Source: JALSHZ01 sp964614535
Lineage (GTDB): Bacteria > Pseudomonadota > Gammaproteobacteria > UWMA-0217
Assembly: GCA_964614535.1 (NCBI GenBank)
Contig: CAZTOZ010000031.1
Span: forward strand, 1 to 10,667
DNA: 10,667 bases
Direction of reading: 5' to 3'
This document shows positions 6,182 through 10,667 of this stretch, in pieces. The position numbers were made by a program, and so were the translations under genes. Numbering within the stretch: position 1 is the first letter of the stretch; each line of letters opens with the position of its first letter. The notes beneath the pieces are model-generated. The model had not been told where the DNA came from. It did not search any database and was given only the letters and a program-made list of their open reading frames with translations.

Positions 6182-7363
6182 ATGACCGATACCCAAGCCA
6201 TCACCGCCACGCCACTCAAATACCTGGACACCGCGCTCAACAAGCTCAACGAGCTCGGACTGGTACCGGAGACGCCCGAACAGGAGGCACCCATCGTCGC
6301 CCTGATCGAGAAGATCTCCGACCTCGACGAGCCAAAGGCCATTGCCATCGCCCGCACGCTGAATCAGGCATCACTCTTCAACGAGGTGGTGCGTGAACAG
6401 ATCGAGGCGATGAAGATCGGCCAGCGCTATGAAGACATCGCCAACGCCTTCTCCAGCATCCGCGAGGACGCCAAGAGCATGGTGGACCAGCTCGAGGACG
6501 GCAAGATCGACTTCGGCGAGCGGGTCGCCAATATCTGGATGAAGATCACCCGCGGCGACATCCCGAAGCGCTTTCAGGAGATCAAGGCCACCTATCTCGA
6601 GGTGGCCGGTGATACCCGTGACCAGATCGAGCGCGAGCAGGTCATCCTCGACGCCTACCGCGACTTCCGCGGCGCGCTGAAGGAGTCGGAGGTGCTGGCG
6701 GCCGACATCCTCAACAAGGCCGAGGCCGAGCTGGAATCCGCCAAGCAGGCACTGACCGAGGCCGCCCAAGCCATCGAGCAGAGCGACACCGAGGACCGGG
6801 CTGTGATGTCGCGGCTCGAGCTGACCCGCGACGAGCGGCTGCGGGACCTGCAGAACGCCGACGAGCGCTACCAGATCGCCAAGGATCTCTCCGACAACCT
6901 GGTGCTGGCCTACAACACCACCGAAACCGTCATGTCACGGCTGGTGCAGACCACCGACGCGAAGAAACGCATCTACGCCCAGTCGGTCACCTTCTTCGGC
7001 ACCAACGAAACGGTGCTGACCGCGCTGTCGGCCTCGTTTACCGGTCTGTCCGGTCTCTACGAGAGCACCCAGGCGCTCAAGACGATGAAAGAGGGTATCA
7101 GCGACAGTCTGGAGGTGCTGGCCGAAGTGGGCGACAAGGTGCAGGAGGACGCGATCCGCGAGGGCTATGGCCCGACGATCCGCGCCGATGCCGTAAAGAA
7201 ACTGGTCGATTCGGTCGTCAACTACCAGGAACGCTCGGTCAAGCTGATCGAGGAGATGCGCGAGGCAGCCACCCGCAACGCCGAGGAGGTACGCAAGGCC
7301 GTCGAGGACGGCAAGCGCCGCCTCGCGGAGCTGGCAAAACAGGGCAACCAGCTGAACGGCTGA
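6182..7363 (+). CDS. TelA/KlaA-like soluble helical protein, first gene of coiled-coil operon
   Basis: A 393-residue protein, almost entirely helical and acidic, with no signal peptide or membrane segment, so probably cytoplasmic. It contains a conserved-looking central part (KITRGDIPKRFQEIK, QVILDAYRDFRGALKESEVLA), a charged coiled coil (about 175-240), and a C-terminal helical part (SVTFFGTNETVLTALSASF, then YESTQALKTMKEGISDSLEVL) ending in Glu/Arg-rich helices. The overall pattern resembles the TelA/KlaA toxic-anion-resistance group, but I judge this from pattern only. Close relatives are, I believe, widespread in proteobacteria under the uninformative name cell surface protein. The start ATG 6182 has AGAGGA seven bases upstream; a possible upstream extension is Arg-rich and unconvincing. 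It leads the operon, 16 nt before the membrane coiled-coil gene. Function unknown; a scaffold or membrane-stress role is inference. Confidence 0.72.
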   Translation: MTDTQAITATPLKYLDTALNKLNELGLVPETPEQEAPIVALIEKISDLDEPKAIAIARTLNQASLFNEVVREQIEAMKIGQRYEDIANAFSSIREDAKSMVDQLEDGKIDFGERVANIWMKITRGDIPKRFQEIKATYLEVAGDTRDQIEREQVILDAYRDFRGALKESEVLAADILNKAEAELESAKQALTEAAQAIEQSDTEDRAVMSRLELTRDERLRDLQNADERYQIAKDLSDNLVLAYNTTETVMSRLVQTTDAKKRIYAQSVTFFGTNETVLTALSASFTGLSGLYESTQALKTMKEGISDSLEVLAEVGDKVQEDAIREGYGPTIRADAVKKLVDSVVNYQERSVKLIEEMREAATRNAEEVRKAVEDGKRRLAELAKQGNQLNG

Positions 7364-7379
7364 CCGGGCACGACACACG

Positions 7380-8645
7380 ATGGGCGACAGCAACCAGGTC
7401 TCGATGGACGACATCATGCTGACGATGGATGTCGTCGATACGCTGCGCCGCCGGCAGGCGCTGGTCGATCACGAGCTGGACAGCGAGGCGCGGGAACAGG
7501 CGCTGATCGAAAAAGTCCGGTCGATCTACGCCGCCCAGGGTATCGAGGTGGACGACAAGACCATCGCCGCCGGCGTCGAAGCGCTCAAGGATCAGCGTTT
7601 CGCCTACCACCCGCCCCCGTCAGGGCTGATGACGCGCCTCTGGCATCTCTACGTCGATCGCGGCCGCTGGAGCAAGCGCATCGGCATGGGCCTTGCCGCG
7701 CTGCTGGCCGCCTGGGGCATCCACTACGGCACCGTCACCCTGCCGGAGAAACGCGCCGCCAAGGCCGAATTGGAGCAGCTCAACCGCACCATCACCCACG
7801 CCACGCTGACCACGGCCGAGAGCAGCGAGCGGCTGCAGCGGTTGCGCCGGCAACTGCAAGCCCAGCCAACACCCAGTGACCAGGCACTGCGCACCACCGC
7901 CCAAACCACCCGCAACGAGGCCGACCGCCTTCTGAACAAGGCGGCGCAGCTGATCGAGTCGGCGCGCACGCTCGGCAAACCGACGCCACTGCCCGCCGAT
8001 GCCGCCACGGCCGAGAAGGAGAAGGCAAAGCAGAAGATCGCCACCCAGCAGAAGTTGCTTGGCGATGCCGGCAAGCTGCTCGACAGCGCCGAAAAGCGCA
8101 TCGGCCTGCTGGCCAACCTCGATCACCTGCCGGCCAACCTCCGCCAATACAAGCAGGCAATCGACGAGCTGGCCAAGGAACGGAAAGCGCGGAAGATTGC
8201 CGCGCAGCTCTATGACGACAGCGTCACCGCGCTGCGAAAAGGCGACATCCAAACCGCCCGGATCGGCCTGTCCGACCTGAAGGATCTGCTGACGCAACTA
8301 CAGCAGGCCTACACCCTGCGCATCGTCTCCCGCCCCGGTGAGCGCAGCGGCGTCTGGCGCGTGCCCGACGTCAACAGCCGCGCGCGCAACCACTACCTGA
8401 TCGTCGAGGCCATCGACAAAAAAGGCCGCCGCCTCAAGCTCCCGGTCACCTCCGAGGAGGACGGCAAAACCCGTGAAGTGCGCCAGTGGGGGCTCCGGGT
8501 GGATGCCGCCACCTATCAGCGCGTCGCCGCCGACAAGAAAGATGACGGCATCATCCAGAAAAACATCGTCGGCGAGAAACGCGCCGGCTACCTCAAACCC
8601 GACTACCGGATCGAAACCACCGGCGGAGCCATCACCCAATGGTAA
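7380..8645 (+). CDS. Single-pass membrane coiled-coil protein (probable DUF6384 family)
   Basis: A 421-residue protein with three parts. Residues 1-80 form a soluble helical head with MDDIMLTMDVVDTLRRR and IYAAQGIEVDD. One membrane segment lies at about 101-121 (GMGLAALLAAWGIHYG), preceded by positive residues (RGRWSKR), so the head should be cytoplasmic and the rest periplasmic. Residues 122-310 are Ala/Gln/Lys-rich coiled coil. Residues 320-421 form a separate domain (SGVWRVPDVNS, HYLIVEAIDKKGRRLKLPVTS, VRQWGLRV) that looks beta-rich and ends in TQW. The N-terminal motif matches my memory of family DUF6384, whose function is unknown. The Shine-Dalgarno before 7380 is weak; ATG at 7404, preceded by AGG, is an alternative start. 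The gene follows the TelA-like gene by 16 nt and overlaps the next gene by 7 nt, so the three products are probably made in fixed ratio. Confidence 0.75.
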   Translation: MGDSNQVSMDDIMLTMDVVDTLRRRQALVDHELDSEAREQALIEKVRSIYAAQGIEVDDKTIAAGVEALKDQRFAYHPPPSGLMTRLWHLYVDRGRWSKRIGMGLAALLAAWGIHYGTVTLPEKRAAKAELEQLNRTITHATLTTAESSERLQRLRRQLQAQPTPSDQALRTTAQTTRNEADRLLNKAAQLIESARTLGKPTPLPADAATAEKEKAKQKIATQQKLLGDAGKLLDSAEKRIGLLANLDHLPANLRQYKQAIDELAKERKARKIAAQLYDDSVTALRKGDIQTARIGLSDLKDLLTQLQQAYTLRIVSRPGERSGVWRVPDVNSRARNHYLIVEAIDKKGRRLKLPVTSEEDGKTREVRQWGLRVDAATYQRVAADKKDDGIIQKNIVGEKRAGYLKPDYRIETTGGAITQW

Positions 8646-10120
8646 GCAGCGGCAGAGAAATTCTCGGCCTACTCGACGGCGCACTGCAGCAGGCGCGGGC
8701 CCGAATGCAGAACTTCGAGACCGAGGCCGAACGCCACAGCGAACAGCTGGTGCGCTTGCGCCAGCGTGAATCGGAGATCTATCGCGAGCTGGCCCGGCTG
8801 CGCATCGACGAACTGCAGCTGCAACGATTCCACGACACGCTCGACCAGGCGGAACGCCAGGCCGCCTCTTTACTGGAGGAACGCAACCAGGCCATCGCCG
8901 AACTGGCGGTGCGCTCCGTCGAATCGCAAAAGCAGCAACGTGAACTGGAGGAACAGCGCCAGCAACAGGCCGAGCGGCTGGAGGAGGCCACCCGGCAGCT
9001 CGAGGTGGCCCTCGAAAAAATCCACGCCGAACTGCAGGACGACCCCGAATACCAGGCACAGCAGAAAAAGGCACAGGAGGCGGTCGACATCCTCTCCGCC
9101 GCCGACGAGAAATCCACCGAGGCCGAACAGGACCGGGAGGAAAAAGGCAAGCCCTTCCGTGACGACAAGCTCTTCATGTACTTGTGGCAGCGCCAATATG
9201 GCACCTCGGGCTACCGCGCCAACCTGCTCGCCCGCTTCCTCGACCGGCTGCTGGCGCGACATATCCGCTACGAAGCCTCGCGGCAGAATTACCACCGCCT
9301 GCTGGAGATACCCAAACGACTGCGCGAGCATACCGAAAAACTCAAGCAGACCGCCGAACAGGAGATGAAACGGCTCGCCGTACTCGAACGCGAAGCCGAA
9401 AAGAGCGGCGGCATCGAACCACTGGAAAAGGCCGCCGAGGCAGAAAAGCAGCGCCTCACCGAACTGGACGAGGCGATCGAGGAGGCCGTGCAGGCCTACC
9501 AGGCCCTGCTCGCCGAGCACGAAGAATTCACCACCGGCGAGGACCCCCTGTTCCAACAGGCGATCAAACTACTGGTCAGCAACTTCCGTGGCGAGCCGAT
9601 CCCCGAGCTGCGCCGCGATGCCGCGCGCACCGAAGGCTACGAGGACGACAGCCTCGTCAGCGAACTGGCCGAACTGCGCCACCGCAAAGCGGCATTGCAG
9701 GAGATGATCGACGAATACGGCGTCATCCACCGGCAGCAGAAGATCCGTCTCCAGGAGCTGGCCGACATCCGTCACCGCTTCAAGACCTACGACTACGACG
9801 CCGCCAACTCCCGCTTCAACGAGAGCAACGCCATCGCCGAACTAATCCAGCAATTCAGTGGCGGCCAGATCAGCGCCGGCCGGCTGTGGCGTGCCATCGA
9901 ACGCGCACAGCGCTTCATACGCTACGCCCGTCAGCCCACCATCGGCAGCATCGGCTTTCCCACCGGCATCCGCCTCCCCGGCGGACTGGGCCTGCCCCGC
10001 AGCGGCGGCCTGCGCATACCCAGGGGCATACGCTTCCCCGGCGGCCTCGGCCGCGGCGGCGGCATACGTTTCCCGCGCGGTGGAGGCAGCGGCGGATTCC
10101 GTACCGGAGGCGGGTTTTGA
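8639..10120 (+). CDS. Long coiled-coil protein with Gly/Arg repeat tail
   Basis: A 493-residue protein without signal peptide or membrane segment. Residues 15-165 are near-continuous coiled coil rich in Glu, Gln and Arg. Residues 172-225 form a compact conserved-looking part (FRDDKLFMYLWQRQYGTSGYRANLLARFLDRLL). A second coiled coil (225-300) is followed by a mixed helical region (300-430) with DPLFQQAIKLLVSNFRGEP and YDYDAANSRFNESNAIAELI. The tail (about 436-493) is nearly pure Gly/Arg/Pro plus Ile/Leu/Phe, built on R-[LIF]-P-[GR] repeats, and ends FRTGGGF. The start ATG lies inside the end of the membrane protein gene (overlap 8639-8645, ATGGTAA), so translation is probably coupled. Coiled-coil length and operon position suggest assembly with the two preceding proteins. 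I do not recognise the family. The first ATG is accepted because the frame is coding-like from there. Confidence 0.75.
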   Translation: MVSSGREILGLLDGALQQARARMQNFETEAERHSEQLVRLRQRESEIYRELARLRIDELQLQRFHDTLDQAERQAASLLEERNQAIAELAVRSVESQKQQRELEEQRQQQAERLEEATRQLEVALEKIHAELQDDPEYQAQQKKAQEAVDILSAADEKSTEAEQDREEKGKPFRDDKLFMYLWQRQYGTSGYRANLLARFLDRLLARHIRYEASRQNYHRLLEIPKRLREHTEKLKQTAEQEMKRLAVLEREAEKSGGIEPLEKAAEAEKQRLTELDEAIEEAVQAYQALLAEHEEFTTGEDPLFQQAIKLLVSNFRGEPIPELRRDAARTEGYEDDSLVSELAELRHRKAALQEMIDEYGVIHRQQKIRLQELADIRHRFKTYDYDAANSRFNESNAIAELIQQFSGGQISAGRLWRAIERAQRFIRYARQPTIGSIGFPTGIRLPGGLGLPRSGGLRIPRGIRFPGGLGRGGGIRFPRGGGSGGFRTGGGF

Positions 10121-10665
10121 ACAACCCGGACAAAGCCATTGCCGCCACACGCTGCTGGGTCGAAAAAACCGTCGTCGGCCACAACTTCTGCCCCTTTGCC
10201 CGCAGCCCGCTGGAAGCCGGGCGTGTACGTTTCGCCGTCACCGATGCCGGCGACGACGAAACCGCGCTGTACCACCTCATCGAAGAATGCCGACGGCTCG
10301 ACGAAAACCCTGATATCGAAACCACCCTGCTCATCCTCACCGGCGCCTGCCGCAACTTCGACGATTTCCTTCGCCTCATCGAACTCGGCAACCGACTCCT
10401 CAGCCTGCAGGGATACGAAGGCACCTACCAACTCGCCCACTTCCACCCCGACTACCGATTCGCCGACAGCGATAGCGACGACCCCGCCAACTACACCAAC
10501 CGCTCGCCCCACCCCACCCTGCACATCATCCGCGAAGCCAGCCTCGAGCGCGCAATCGCCAGCCATCCCAATGTCGATGCCATCCCGAAACGGAATGTCG
10601 AACACGCCAGGGCACTGGGCACAGCAACGTTTCGGGCAATCCTGCTGGCGTGTGGAGCAGGTTGA
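10117..10665 (+). CDS. DUF1415 family protein
   Basis: A 182-residue protein of the DUF1415 family, common in proteobacteria and of unknown function. Family features visible are TRCWVEKTVVGHNFCPFA near the N-terminus (Cys25), DIETTLLIL, FHPDYRFA, then NYTNRSPHPTLHIIREASLERA, and a C-terminal ALGTATFRAIL helix. It is a soluble protein. The start is TTG at 10117, overlapping the preceding TGA as TTGA. It is supported by a strong Shine-Dalgarno, GGAGG at 10106-10110, six bases upstream and encoded within the Gly-rich tail of the previous gene. The length fits the family and the stop TGA lies two bases before the window end, so the gene is complete. It may be a general housekeeping gene co-transcribed with the coiled-coil cluster rather than a functional part of it. 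Confidence 0.92.
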   Translation: MNNPDKAIAATRCWVEKTVVGHNFCPFARSPLEAGRVRFAVTDAGDDETALYHLIEECRRLDENPDIETTLLILTGACRNFDDFLRLIELGNRLLSLQGYEGTYQLAHFHPDYRFADSDSDDPANYTNRSPHPTLHIIREASLERAIASHPNVDAIPKRNVEHARALGTATFRAILLACGAG

Positions 10666-10667
10666 AA

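Noticed and set aside
6371..9556. Several minus-strand open frames opposite the coiled-coil operon
   Set aside because: They are Leu/Val/Gly-rich mirror frames of Glu/Gln/Lys/Arg-rich coiled-coil genes, with no Shine-Dalgarno sites or domains.
9184..10116. Upstream extension of the DUF1415 frame into the coiled-coil gene
   Set aside because: The extension is Arg/Pro/Thr-rich frame-shadow sequence overlapping the coiled-coil gene. The family homology starts just after the TTG at 10117, which has its own Shine-Dalgarno.
9956..10120. Tandem DNA repeat or CRISPR-like array in the Gly-rich coding tail
   Set aside because: The units vary at the DNA level, have no spacers and lie in frame in a coding tail; the repetition is at protein level.

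Overview
The window is GC-rich throughout, with strong GC bias at third codon positions, and it reads like a gammaproteobacterial chromosome. DUF1415, a RavA/ViaA remnant and a GMC oxidoreductase paired with a tiny Tat-signal protein all fit that group, possibly a sulfur-oxidising or related environmental lineage. The organism assignment is inference. I see no rRNA, tRNA, CRISPR array or insertion sequence.

Left third (1-3957, all minus strand). Read in the direction of transcription, it starts with a broken gene that joins the C-terminal lid region of a RavA-type MoxR ATPase to the C-terminal VWA domain of a ViaA-type protein. The AAA+ core is missing and one base appears lost in a homopolymer. 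Next comes an intact cas3 (HD nuclease plus DExD/H helicase) with no other cas gene in the window. A Phd/YefM-type antitoxin and a VapC-type PIN toxin follow, the toxin running off the left edge. The toxin-antitoxin promoter has two nearly identical 18-bp palindromes 31 bp apart, one of them covering the cas3 stop codon.

Middle (about 3958-5947, plus strand). A divergent intergenic region leads into a 54-residue twin-arginine signal protein and then a GMC-family FAD oxidoreductase without its own signal peptide. This looks like a minimal version of the known arrangement in which a small Tat subunit carries a GMC catalytic subunit across the membrane. A perfect 10-bp hairpin directly follows the oxidoreductase stop codon.

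Right part (6182-10665, plus strand). Four genes form a tight operon with a 16-nt gap, a 7-nt overlap and a 4-nt overlap. The first encodes a soluble helical protein resembling the TelA/KlaA toxic-anion-resistance group. The second encodes a single-pass membrane protein with a coiled coil and a distinct C-terminal domain (probably the DUF6384 family). The third encodes a long coiled-coil protein ending in a Gly/Arg tail of repeated R-[LIF]-P-[GR] units. The fourth is a DUF1415 protein. The first three look like parts of one membrane-linked coiled-coil assembly of unknown function, and they are the best candidate here for an undescribed system.
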